Positions 49,509 through 64,000 of a stretch of 64,000 bases of DNA are shown here, one piece after another; the first letter of the stretch is position 1, and each line of letters begins with the position of its first letter. The DNA comes from Enterobacter sp. EA-1 (lineage in GTDB: Bacteria; Pseudomonadota; Gammaproteobacteria; Enterobacterales; Enterobacteriaceae), in NCBI GenBank assembly GCA_002886105.1, contig CP025776.1, positions 4,836,001 through 4,900,000 of the forward strand, given 5' to 3'. Position numbers and translations under genes: made by a program. The notes below the pieces were generated by a model. The model was given only the letters and a program-made list of their open reading frames with translations. It was not told where the DNA came from and ran no database searches.

Positions 49509-50460
49509 ATGAGTAAAAAAGAGCAAACGTTAATGACGCCTTACTTACAGTTTAATCGCAGCCAGTGGGCTGCACTTCGTGATTCCGTGCCAATGACATT
49601 GACTGAGGGCGAAATCGCAAGGTTAAAAGGCATTAATGAAGACCTTTCTCTGGAAGAAGTTGCCGAAATTTATCTTCCACTTTCCCGTTTACTCAATTTC
49701 TACATCAGTTCAAACCTGCGTCGACAAGCCGTGCTGGAACAATTTCTGGGCACGAACGGTCAGCGCATTCCCTATATCATCAGCATCGCAGGTAGCGTTG
49801 CGGTTGGGAAAAAGCACCACCGCCCGTGTATTACAGGCGTTACTCAGCCGTTGGCCCGAGCATCGTCGGGTAGAGTTAATTACTACTGACGGCTTTCTGC
49901 ACCCCAACCAGTGTTGAAAGATCGCGGTTTGATGAAGAAAAAGGCTTCCCGCAATCCTATGATATGCATCGCCCTCGCAGTTCGTTTCCGATATTAAATC
50001 CGGGGTTACCGACGTTACGGCCCCCGTTTATTCGCACCTGATTTATGATGTGATCCCGGATGGTGACAAAACGGTCACGCATCCTGATATTCTTATTCTT
50101 GAAGGGTTGAATGTTTTACAAAGTGGTATGGATTATCCTCATGATCCGCACCATGTATTTGTTTCAGACTTCGTAGATTTTTTCTATTTATGTTGATGCA
50201 CCAGAGGATCTATTACAGACCCGCGGTATATCAACCGTTTCCTGAAGTTCCGTGAAGGCGCTTTTACCAACCCTGATTCTTATTTCCATAACTATGCGAA
50301 GTTGTCCGAGGCTGAAGCAATAGAAGTTGCAATGTCGCTGTGGAAAGAGATTAACGGTTTAAATCTTAAAGAAAACATTCTGCCTACACGCGAGCGCGCC
50401 AGTCTGATTATGACCAAGAGCGCGAATCATGCTGTTGAACAAGTTCGCCTGCGAAAATAA
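49509..50460 (+). CDS. coaA: Pantothenate kinase
   Basis: Phosphorylates pantothenate, the controlled first step of coenzyme A synthesis. The P-loop reads GSVAVGKST once an extra A in the A-run at 49810 is removed. [75 protein letters not shown] and PTRERASLI follow. 316 residues. Breaks near 49810, 49912 (CCAGG read CCAG), 49975 (CCTGG read CCCTCG), 50178, 50218 and 50360. Convergent with birA. Confidence 0.97.
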
Positions 50461-50464
50461 ACAG

Positions 50465-50491
50465 TAAGGGGGAGCATCAGCGCTCCCCTTT
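50465..50491. terminator. Bidirectional terminator between coaA and birA
   Basis: AAGGGGGAGC-ATCA-GCGCTCCCCTT in the 36-nt gap between two convergent stops. T residues follow on the coaA side. Confidence 0.75.
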
Positions 50492-50496
50492 GATTA

Positions 50497-51462
50497 TTAT
50501 TCCGCACTGCGCAGCGATATTTCGCCTCCCATCCGAGGTTTAATTACGCCATCTTGTTCAAGTAACAGGGCACCCCGACATCAATTCCGCGCGAAATACC
50601 GTAGATCTCTTTCTCACCGATAATCAATTTCACCGGTCGGTGGATAAAATTATCCAGTTTCTCCCAGCGAGGAAGAAAAGGAGCCAGCCCTTCTTGCTCA
50701 AACATCTGCAGTGCATCACGCAGCTCTGTAATTAAACGTGCAGCAAGCTTGTTACGATCAATGTGCACACCAGCTTCCTGCAGATTAATCCAGCCCTGAC
50801 TGATGTCTTCAGCTTGTACTTTACGCATCACCAAAGGGTTGACCCCGGCACCGATGACAATTTGTGCTGCATCGCCGGTTTTCCCTGTCAGTTCGACGAG
50901 AATACCCGCAAGTTTGCGATCCTGAAGATAGAGATCGTTAGGCCATTTAACCCGTACCTTATCAGCACCCAGATCGTGTAAAACTTCAGCCATCACAATT
51001 CCGATCACCGAGGGCTTAAACCGATAGCAGCGGCCGGTCCCTGTTCTAAACGCCAGTACATCGAGATATAGAGATTTGCACCGAAGGGAGAGACCCATTT
51101 TCGACCGCGACGCCCTCGCCCGGCCTGTTGGTACTCCGCCACACAAGCATCACCGGAATCGAGTTCACTGAGGCGATCCAGCAAATACTGGTTTGTTGAA
51201 TCAATTACTGGCAGAACAGCAACCTTGCCCTGCTTAATCTGGCTGCTGATCATGGTTTCATCTAATAGCTGGATAGGCTCCGGGAGGCTATAGCCTTTAC
51301 CGTGACAGTGAAAACATCAACTCCCCAGTCACGCAGCGTCTGAATATGTTTATTTATCGCTGCGCGGCTCATGCCCAAACGTTCGCCAAGTTGTTCACCC
51401 GAATGGAATTCACCATCTGCTAAAATAGAAATCAATGTTAATGGGATCGTATTGTCCTTCAC
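50497..51462 (-). CDS. birA: Biotin-protein ligase / biotin operon repressor
   Basis: Attaches biotin to BCCP and represses the bio operon when biotin is replete. The N-terminal winged helix ([23 protein letters not shown]) is present. The catalytic part has the biotin loop [10 protein letters not shown] and [21 protein letters not shown]. The C-terminal domain has GISRGID and ends SLRSAE. 321 residues. Breaks near 51300 (expected CCAGG missing), 51008 (CCAGG read CCGAGGG), 50845 and 50575. The start overlaps the murB stop (ATGA-type), as in E. coli. Confidence 0.97.
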
Positions 51463-52486
51463 GCAATCGCCTCCACCGCATTCACCTCACCGGCACAACC
51501 AATAAAACGGACCTCTGGTTCCAGCCAGACGTTGAATTTGTTTCCCACACGCTGACGCACCCGGTGCGCAAGCTGGATAACATCCTCACTGGTTGCCAGA
51601 CCCGTATTGATCAGCACCAACGCCTGCAAATGATGGATCGCGGCCCTTTCACGGCGGTCCCCTTCAACTGGCATTGGTCAATAAGCCAGCCTGCGGCCAG
51701 TTTTACGGAACCATCAGCCTGAGGATAATGGGGAGCATTCGGGAACGCCTCTAATAAGCTATTGGCTTGCTCTGCCGTCACCACCGGGTTTTTAAAGAAA
51801 CTGCCAGCATTACCGTGCACTTTCGGATCGGGCAGTTTACTCATGCGCATATGGCACACCGCATCGAAAACCTGTTGTGCCGTTACAGTCGCCGGATCAA
51901 GACGTGTTAAATCGCCGTAAGTCAGCACAGGTTGCCAGTTTTTGGTAAACGCAGTCCCACTGCAGTGATGGCATAGCCATCCTGATACTCGTGTTTAAAG
52001 ATACTGTCACGGTAGCCAAAACGGCACGCTTGTGCACTCAAACGCTGCGACTCGCCGCTGCTGAGGTTGATGCAATCAACATAGTTGCAGACACGCTGTA
52101 GCTCAACGCCATATGCGCCAATATTCTGGATTGGGGATGAGCCTGCACAGCCAGGATCAGCGCTAAATTCTCCGAGCCGTGCATCCCGTTGCTGAGGGTA
52201 AATTGCACGAGGTGATGCCAGTTCTCCCCGGCACCAACATGAAGCAGCCATGCATCGTCCTCTTCGTGGACCTCTATGCCCCGAATACGGTTGATAATGA
52301 CCGTCCCGGCAAAGTCTTGTAGAAATAGCACATTGCTACCTTCACCCGTGATCAATACGGGTTGCTGGTTTTGTACGGCGGTTTGCCAGGGCTTCCAGCA
52401 GTTGCGGCGTATTTTCGACGCAAACAATCCGGTGAGCATTACGATCAATACCGAAGGTATTCCGAGGGCTTAAGGGAGTGATTCAT
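51459..52486 (-). CDS. murB: UDP-N-acetylenolpyruvoylglucosamine reductase
   Basis: FAD enzyme that reduces UDP-GlcNAc-enolpyruvate to UDP-MurNAc for peptidoglycan. FAD-binding [11 protein letters not shown]-equivalent [15 protein letters not shown] and catalytic [12 protein letters not shown] are present. 342 residues. The start at 52484-52486 reads MNHSLKP. The next codon needs CCTGG (plus strand CCAGGG) but reads CCGAGGG at 52462-52468 and shifts the frame. Other breaks near 52390 (CCAGG with an extra base), 52175, 52130, 51940 and 51630. Confidence 0.97.
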
Positions 52487-52568
52487 TGGCGCAATCCTGA
52501 TGCAAAAACACAGCTAGTTTACCGTATCCGGAGAGTAAGCGCTTGTGGTGTTTGGAAGGCTAAAGAAA

Positions 52569-52593
52569 AACCCTGACCGTAAGGTCAGGGTTC
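52569..52593 (-). terminator. Terminator of the second rRNA operon
   Basis: AACCCTGACC-GTAA-GGTCAGGGTT with an A-run on the plus strand, giving a T-run on the minus strand, 11 nt past the 5S gene. Confidence 0.85.
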
Positions 52594-52603
52594 TTCGTGT
52601 TTG

Positions 52604-52722
52604 ATGCCCTCGGCAGTTCCCTACTCTCGCATGGGGAGACCCCACACTACCATCGGCGCTACGGCGTTTCACTTCTGAGTTCGGCATGGGGTCAGGTGGG
52701 ACCACCGCGCTGGTGCCGCCAA
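52604..52722 (-). rRNA. rrf: 5S ribosomal RNA (second operon)
   Basis: Same sequence as the 5S at 10037-10157 apart from indels. The 3' arm reads GCCCTCGGCAG in place of GCCTGGCAG. The 5' end lacks the expected GGCA. Confidence 0.96.
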
Positions 52723-52735
52723 AGTGAACGAAAGA

Positions 52736-52834
52736 TTTTACCCTGATGCTGCGTTGGCCGCTCTCGTAAAGTCAGTCACATACCCTCGTATGCTCCTTCC
52801 TTTTCTTCGCTTGCCGCCTTGCCTCAGCGTAAAA
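52736..52834. repeat. 99-nt palindromic element in the 23S-5S spacer, copy 2
   Basis: Identical to 10181-10279, while the ~20-30 nt between it and each 5S gene differ between the two operons. Confidence 0.6.
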
Positions 52835-52906
52835 TCTTTCGTTTCCGCTAATCTGTTATCAAGCTTACTTCTTGCGTCTCTCACGCCAAAACATCTTCGG
52901 CGTTGT

Positions 52907-55818
<2,912 letters not shown>

Positions 55819-55994
55819 TCACAACCCGAAGATGTTTCTTGCGATTCATCAGTTGTGAAAATTTGAGACTCGCAGAACAGTTCGCACTGTTCTGTGTTTC
55901 AATTCTCAGCTTGATCCAGATTTTTAAAGAGCAAAACTTCGCAGCACACACAGAATGTGTACTCTGAAGTTTTCTTGGTTCAGACAGTAAAAGA

Positions 55995-56070
55995 TGGTGG
56001 AGCTATGCGGGATCGAACCGCAGACCTCCTGCGTGCAAAGCAGGCGCTCTCCCAGCTGAGCTATAGCCCC
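55995..56070 (-). tRNA. alaT: tRNA-Ala (UGC) in the 16S-23S spacer
   Basis: 76-nt cloverleaf with CCA, anticodon TGC. Matches E. coli alaT. Confidence 0.97.
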
Positions 56071-56167
56071 ATCGTGGTCTCTGTAACCTTAATTTCAGTT
56101 GAGACAAGGCGTGGTGACACGAAGCATACTGGTAGAGTGTCGCCGCAACGCAGTATCAGCAGAAATT

Positions 56168-56244
<77 letters not shown>

Positions 56245-56316
56245 GCAGAGATTTTTTTACTGCCCGTTTTTCATCAGACAATCTGTGTGAGCACTGCAAA
56301 GGCAGGTTCTTTAAGG

Positions 56317-57860
<1,544 letters not shown>

Positions 57861-57990
57861 AAAAGTTTGATGCTCATCGGAATTAAACTTCGTATTGAAT
57901 TACGTGTTCACTCGTGAGACTTGGTATTCATTTAGCGTCCTGAGACGTTAAGAATCCATGTCACTTTGAGTGCCCACACAGATTGTCTGA

Positions 57991-58168
57991 TAAATTGTTA
58001 AAGAGCAGTGCCGCTGCGTTTTCACTGCGGCGCGGGGTGTGCATATTACGCTTTCCCGCTGCGAAGTCAACTGAATATTTTCAGATTTCTTCGCCTGACA
58101 GGCCGGTGTGTTTGCCGTTGTGCCGTGTCAGTGGAGGCGCATTATAGGGAGTTAATTCCGGCTGACAA
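57991..58168 (-). promoter_or_regulatory. P1, P2 and boxA of the second rRNA operon
   Basis: On the minus strand, P1 has TTGTCA (58163-58168) and TATAAT (58141-58146), spacer 16. P2 has TTGACT (58065-58070) and TAATAT (58043-58048). boxA TGCTCTTTAACAATTTA is at 57991-58007. The P1 sequence is the rrnA/rrnB type, unlike the TTGCGG P1 of the first operon. Confidence 0.85.
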
Positions 58169-58220
58169 GCATAAATTTCAAAAAAGTTTTCGTTCGCTTA
58201 TTTTTCCGTCGCAACGCCGG

Positions 58221-58763
58221 TTAAACGGACGATTTGCGGTTTAAGTGAGCGATTTCGCGAGCAAAACTCGCGACTTGCTGCCAGTCCGTGTACACAACTT
58301 CTTTCGTCGGATTGGTTTCGCCGCCGGTCATCTTCATAATCAGTTGGATCATCAGACGGTCATACCAGCGATAACGCGGATAACGCAGCGCGCCGGCAAA
58401 CACAGCGCACTCATCCGGTTGCCATGGCGACGCGAGTAAAAACTTGCGGGTGTAGCTATTGGTCTGCGGCGAGCTTTTCTCGGGTTTGCGGGCGACGAGG
58501 TTAACGGAATAGAACGCGCTCGGCAGTGCATTCAGTCTCTGTAGATGTTTTTTCACAAAACGTTCCAGCGCCGGATGATAGTGTCCATAGCGAATCGACG
58601 CGCCAATCACTACCCGCTCATACTGATCCCAGTCTATCTCTTCCGCACGGTTCAAATTCACCACATCGGTATCGGTGCCGATCTCATTCAACTCGGAAGC
58701 AATGTAAGAGGCAATTTCCCGGGTTTGCCCATCCCGGGTGGAAAAGAGAATCAATGTTTTCAC
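58221..58763 (-). CDS. hemG: Menaquinone-dependent protoporphyrinogen IX dehydrogenase
   Basis: Oxidises protoporphyrinogen to protoporphyrin IX, passing electrons to quinones. Flavodoxin-like: FMN loop [59 protein letters not shown]. 180 residues and unbroken, one of the few intact longer genes. Start GTG at 58763, with AAGGAG seven bases upstream; a further in-frame GTG at 58781 lies upstream of that ribosome site. It is 10 nt from the trkH stop, and downstream comes the rRNA operon, as in E. coli at rrnA. Confidence 0.96.
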   Translation of the reverse strand: MKTLILFSTRDGQTREIASYIASELNEIGTDTDVVNLNRAEEIDWDQYERVVIGASIRYGHYHPALERFVKKHLQRLNALPSAFYSVNLVARKPEKSSPQTNSYTRKFLLASPWQPDECAVFAGALRYPRYRWYDRLMIQLIMKMTGGETNPTKEVVYTDWQQVASFAREIAHLNRKSSV

Positions 58764-58773
58764 GTAAGGCTCC

Positions 58774-60218
58774 TTACTCACGCCAGAAAGTGGGGGTAAA
58801 CAGCACTAACAGCGTGAAGACCTCCAGACGACCAAATAACATATTCGCAATCAGGATCCACTTCGCCACCGGATTCATACTGGCAAAGTTATCCGCGACA
58901 ACACCAGTCCCGGCCCAAGGTTGTTCAGCGTTGCCACGACCGAAGCAAAAGCAGAGAAATCATCCACCCCGGTGGCAATGATCGCCAGCATGCTGACAAT
59001 AAACACCAGCGCGTAAGCAGAGAAAAAACCCCCACACGGCTTCCAGAATACGTTCCGGCAACGCACGGTTACCGAGCTTAATGCTGTAAACCGCATTTGG
59101 ATGCACCGTGCGCTTCAATTCACGGTTCCCCTGTTTAAACAGCAACAGAATACGGATCACCTTCAACCCGCCCCCCGTCGAACCGGCACAGCCGCCAATG
59201 AAAGCGGAGCACAGCAATAGCACCGGCAGGAACAATGGCCAGCGCGCAATGCTGTCGGTGGTGAATCCGGCGGTGGTCGCCATGGAGACAACCTGGAAAA
59301 AGGCCTGATTAAGGGTGGTCACCGCCGAGTTATAAACATCGTGGAACCACAGCACTACCGTGCAAATCACCACCAGCGTCAACTGTACGCCGATAAACAT
59401 CCTGAATTCGGGATCGCGCCAGTAAACTTTCAGGCTGCGCCCGCTGAGCAAAGAGAAGTGCAGGCCGTAGTTACAGCCGGAGATCAGTAAGAAGATGGCG
59501 ATGATGGTATTAATAGTGGGACTGTTAAAATAGCCAACGCTGGCATCGTGAGTGGAGAAACCGCCAATGGCAATCGTTGCAAAGCTATGTCCGATAGCAT
59601 CAAAGGCTGGCATCCCGGCAAACCACAGCGCCACCGCGCAGGCGATTGTCAGCAAGACATAGATAAGCCACAGGGTCTTAGCCGTTTCGGCGATCCGCGG
59701 GCGCATTTTATTGTCTTTCAACGTACGGCATTTCGGCCCGATAGAGCTGCATCCCCCCCAACGCCGAGGATCGGCAGTATCGCAACGGCCAGCACGATGA
59801 TCCCCATCCCACCAAACCACTGCAACATCTGCCGATAGAAGAGGATGGCATGCGGCAGCGAATCCAGCCGACCAGCGTTGTTGCTCCTGTCGTCAGGCCA
59901 GAGAAGGATTCAAAAACGCGTCTGTTACCGTCAGGCTGGGGCTTTCAGAAAAGACAAACGGCAACGCCCCCACGCTTCCCAACACCGTCCAGAACAGCAC
60001 GACGATCAGGAAACCTTCACGGGATTTCAGTTCCCCTTTCTCGCGACGATTAGGCCACCACAGTATGGAGCCAATCATCAACGCCACAAAAAAGGTCTGG
60101 GTAAATGCACGCCCCGCACCGTCGCGGTAAATAAGGGCTACCAGTCCGTAAGATCATCGTTCCGGAAAAGAGGATGACCAGCAGTCCAACGATTCGGGTT
60201 ATGGCGCGAAAATGCATC
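58774..60218 (-). CDS. trkH: Trk potassium uptake protein TrkH
   Basis: Inner-membrane K+ channel subunit working with TrkA. Filter regions are visible: [21 protein letters not shown] and NNLGPG, with [21 protein letters not shown] and [27 protein letters not shown]. About 483 residues, start 60216-60218 ([13 protein letters not shown]), end FTPTFWRE. Breaks near 60147, 59905, 59840, 59755, 59730, 59033 and 58900. The first TTTG filter falls across a break near 59880. Upstream gene yigZ is 39 nt away. Confidence 0.96.
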
Positions 60219-60257
60219 TCTGCCGCTTCCTTAGGTGTTCAGAAAATCAGGAGGGGA

Positions 60258-60872
60258 TTATTCTTCAGTTTTTAACAATTGCAATGCGCCACGGCTAAAA
60301 TCAGCAAGCCTTGCCGAAAACGCCTCCAGTCTGCTGTGAGGAAGCGCCACCCGCAGATGCACGGAAGCCTGATACTCGCTTGCGACAATTTTCCCCTCAA
60401 ATTGCCCAAGCAGCGTTTCGACTCCGGCCAGCTGTGCGTAATCACACCACAAAGTATATTCGGTTAACGGCATTTTGCGGATGGTCGTAAGCTGGTTCAG
60501 CGCTTGTTGCACACCACCGCCGTAAGCTTTTACCCGAGGCCACCGGTCCCCAGCAAGACACCGCCATAATAACGCACCACCACCGCTGTGATTTCGCCGA
60601 CGCCGCTGCCCATTAACTGGGCGAGCATCGGTTTACCAGCCGTGCCCGCCGGTTCGCCATCGTCAGAAAACCCTAACTGCTGTGAATCATCCGGCGGCCC
60701 CGCAACCCACGCCACACAATGATGACGCGCGTCCGGGTGCAGCACCCGGACAGCATCGACAAACGCCTTCGCCGCCTCAACGCCATCGGTATGCGCCAAC
60801 AGCGTAATAAAACGGCTTTTTTGATCTCCTCGCTAAAGGTGACCGGCGCAGCCGGTATCAGCCAGCTCTCCA

Positions 60873-60873
<1 letters not shown>
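60258..60873 (-). CDS. yigZ: IMPACT family protein YigZ
   Basis: Conserved protein with an RNase-like N-domain and an EF-G-like C-domain; role unclear. MESWLIPAAPVTFSEEIKKA, then HHCVAWVAGPPDDSQQLGFSDDGEPAGTAGKPMLAQL, the IMPACT core EITAVVVRYYGGVLLGTGGL, and C-terminal LADFSRGALQLL. 204 residues. Breaks near 60825 and 60535. The start overlaps the pepQ stop (TAATG), so it is cotranslated with pepQ. Confidence 0.95.
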
Positions 60874-62204
<1,331 letters not shown>

Positions 62205-62352
62205 CGTTATTCCTTCTGTTTTTTATGACCTCAAGCGTTCGCATCTTAGCACACCTGCTTCCGGCTGGGTGATTTCCACCGAGCGTGATCACGCCAGCAA
62301 TTATTTAATGAGTTATTTGCATTTCGTTAACATAAAAACCACACTCCGTTTC

Positions 62353-62369
62353 ATCTGGTATGACCAGAT
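62353..62369. promoter_or_regulatory. FadR operator upstream of fadB
   Basis: ATCTGGTATGACCAGAT is a near-perfect 17-bp FadR palindrome (E. coli fadB has ATCTGGTACGACCAGAT), 25 nt before the start. FadR represses fadBA in the absence of long-chain acyl-CoA. Confidence 0.92.
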
Positions 62370-62394
62370 CCCTTGCTGGATTCAGGAGACTGAC

Positions 62395-64000
62395 ATGCTC
62401 TACAAAGGCAATAACCTGTACCTCAACTGGCTGGAAGATGGCATCGCCGAACTGGTGTTCGATGCTCCCGGTTCAGTGAATAAGCTTGATACCGCTACCG
62501 TCGCCAGCCTCGGCGAAGCGCTGGACGTGCTGGAAAAGCAATCAGATTTAAAAGGGCTGCTGCTGCGTTCCGAAAAAAGCGGCCTTTATCGTTGGCGCGG
62601 ATATCACCGAATTCCTTTCGCTATTCCTCGGGTGCCAGCAGAGCAATTAAGCCAGTGGCTGCATTTTGCCAATAGCGTCTTTAACCGGCTGGAAGATTTG
62701 CCAGTGCCCACGCTTTCCGCCGTTAATGGCTATGCGCTGGGCGGCGGGTGCGAATGCGTGCTGGCGACTGACTATCGCCTCGCGACGCCGGACCTGCGCA
62801 TCGGTCTGCCGGAAACCAAACTGGGGATCATGCCGGGTTTTGGCGGTTCCGTCCGCATGCCGCGCCTGCTCGGTGCAGATAGCGCGTTAGAAATTATTGC
62901 TGCCGGTAAAGATGTCGGTGCTGAAGAGGCACTGAAGATTGGCACCGGTAGATGGCATCGTGAAGCCGGAGAAACTGCGTGACGGAGCAGTAGCCGTTCT
63001 GCGCCGCGATTAATGGCGATCTCGACTGGAGAGCCAAACGTCAGCCGAAGCTGGAACCGCTGAAACTCAGCAAAATTGAAGCCACCATGAGCTTTACCAT
63101 TGCCAAAGGCATGGTGATGCAAACCGCTGGCAAACACTATCCGGCCCCCATTACGGCGGTAAAAACCATTGAAGCCGCTGCAAAATTTGGCCGTGATGAG
63201 GCGCTGAAACTGGAAAACCAGAGCTTTGTTCCGCTGGCTCATACCAACGAAGCTCGTGCACTGGTCGGTATTTTCCTTAATGACCAATATGTTAAAGGTC
63301 AGGCGAAGAAACTGACCAAAATGTTGAAACGCCCAAACAGGCGGCGGTACTTGGCGCAGGCATCATGGGCGGCGGCATTGCCTATCAGTCCGCGTGGAAA
63401 GGCGTGCCGGTGCTGATGAAAGATATCAATGAGAGGTCGCTTGCACTCGGCATGAGCGAAGCGGGTAAATTGCTGAATAAACAGCTTGAGCGCGGCAAGA
63501 TCGACGGTCTGAAACTGGCGGGGGTGATTTCAACCATCCAGCCAACTCTGGCGTATGCCGGTTTTGAGCGTGCCGATGTGGTGGTGGAAGCGGTTGTTGA
63601 AAACCCGAAAGTGAAAAAAAGCGGTATTAGCGGAAACCGAAGACCGAGGTGCGCCCGGATACCGTGCTGGCGTCGAACACCTCCACCATTCCCATCAGTG
63701 AACTGGCAAGCGTGCTAAAACGCCCGGAAAACTTCTGCGGTATGCACTTCTTTAACCCGGTGCACCGCATGCCGCTGGTCGAGGTGATCCGCGGTGAAAA
63801 AAACCGCGGATGAGACCATCGCCAAAGTGGTGGCATGGGCCAGCAAAATGGGCAAAACCCCGATTGTGGTCAATGACTGCCCCGGTTTCTTTGTTAACCG
63901 CGTGCTGTTCCCTTATTTCGCCGGTTTTAGCCAGTTACTGCGCGACGGCGCGGACTTCCGCAAAGTCGACAAAGTGATGGAAAAACAGTTCGGCTGGCCG
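62395..64000 (+). CDS. fadB: Fatty acid oxidation complex subunit alpha, 5' part (runs off the window)
   Basis: Hydratase, dehydrogenase and isomerase subunit of beta-oxidation. About 535 of 729 residues are present. The hydratase half has [21 protein letters not shown] (catalytic Glu) and [21 protein letters not shown] (second Glu). The dehydrogenase half opens with the NAD loop [15 protein letters not shown] and has [18 protein letters not shown] and [16 protein letters not shown]. Breaks near 62588, 62630, 62945 (CCTGG read CACCGG), 63005, 63330, 63620 and 63800. Start ATG with AGGAG eight bases upstream, controlled by FadR. Confidence 0.97.

Overview
The window is chromosomal DNA of a member of the Enterobacteriaceae, read as the reverse complement of the usual E. 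coli map. It runs from metH through the iclR/aceBAK, rrnE, purHD, thi, rpoBC, tufB and murB regions to hemG, trkH, pepQ and fadB. Gene order and protein sequence match that family closely. Several accessory differences point away from E. coli and Salmonella and toward an Enterobacter/Kosakonia/Klebsiella-like genus: no arpA, no zraPSR, a three-gene phospholipid module beside aceK, and an accessory block between thiH and rpoC. The genus cannot be fixed from this alone.

Layout. 1-1613: metH (5' part) and divergent iclR. 1671-3912: an accessory operon of a CDP-alcohol phosphatidyltransferase, an acyltransferase and a CdsA-like cytidylyltransferase. 3914-9839: the glyoxylate operon aceBAK and metA, all on minus. 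9997-15480: an rRNA operon (5S, 23S, tRNA-Glu, 16S), minus. 15580-18622: purHD under a PurR box. 18746-23100: yjaH, hupA, yjaG, nfi, hemE, nudC on minus, then rsd on plus. 23771-29383: TPP riboswitch and thiCEFSGH. 29384-34207: a diguanylate cyclase, an orphan PTS EIIB/EIIA pair, a membrane-anchored AraC regulator and a secreted alpha/beta hydrolase. 34323-47856: rpoC, rpoB, rplL, rplJ, rplA, rplK, nusG, secE, tufB. 47977-48415: four tRNAs. 48754-52486: a GNAT acetyltransferase, coaA, birA, murB. 52569-58170: a second rRNA operon (5S, 23S, tRNA-Ala, tRNA-Ile, 16S). 58221-64000: hemG, trkH, yigZ, pepQ, then fadB (5' part) behind a FadR site.

Almost every long gene, including essential ones (rpoB, rpoC, rplJ, hemE, murB, coaA), is split by one- or two-base indels. 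These are not pseudogenes. Where the intended protein can be reconstructed, most breaks fall exactly where CC(A/T)GG is required, and the sequence instead reads variants such as CCGAGG, CCTCGG, CCCCGG or CCGG. CCWGG is the Dcm methylation site. The pattern is best read as methylation-dependent base-calling error in an unpolished nanopore-type assembly, which indirectly shows Dcm-type methylation in this strain. Coordinates given here span each reconstructed gene across its breaks.

The other structural point is the rRNA operon at 52.6-58 kb. It joins murB (the rrnB neighbour in E. coli) to hemG (the rrnA neighbour), so the roughly 130 kb that lies between them in E. coli is not here. This is either a recombination between rRNA operons or an assembly join across the repeat.
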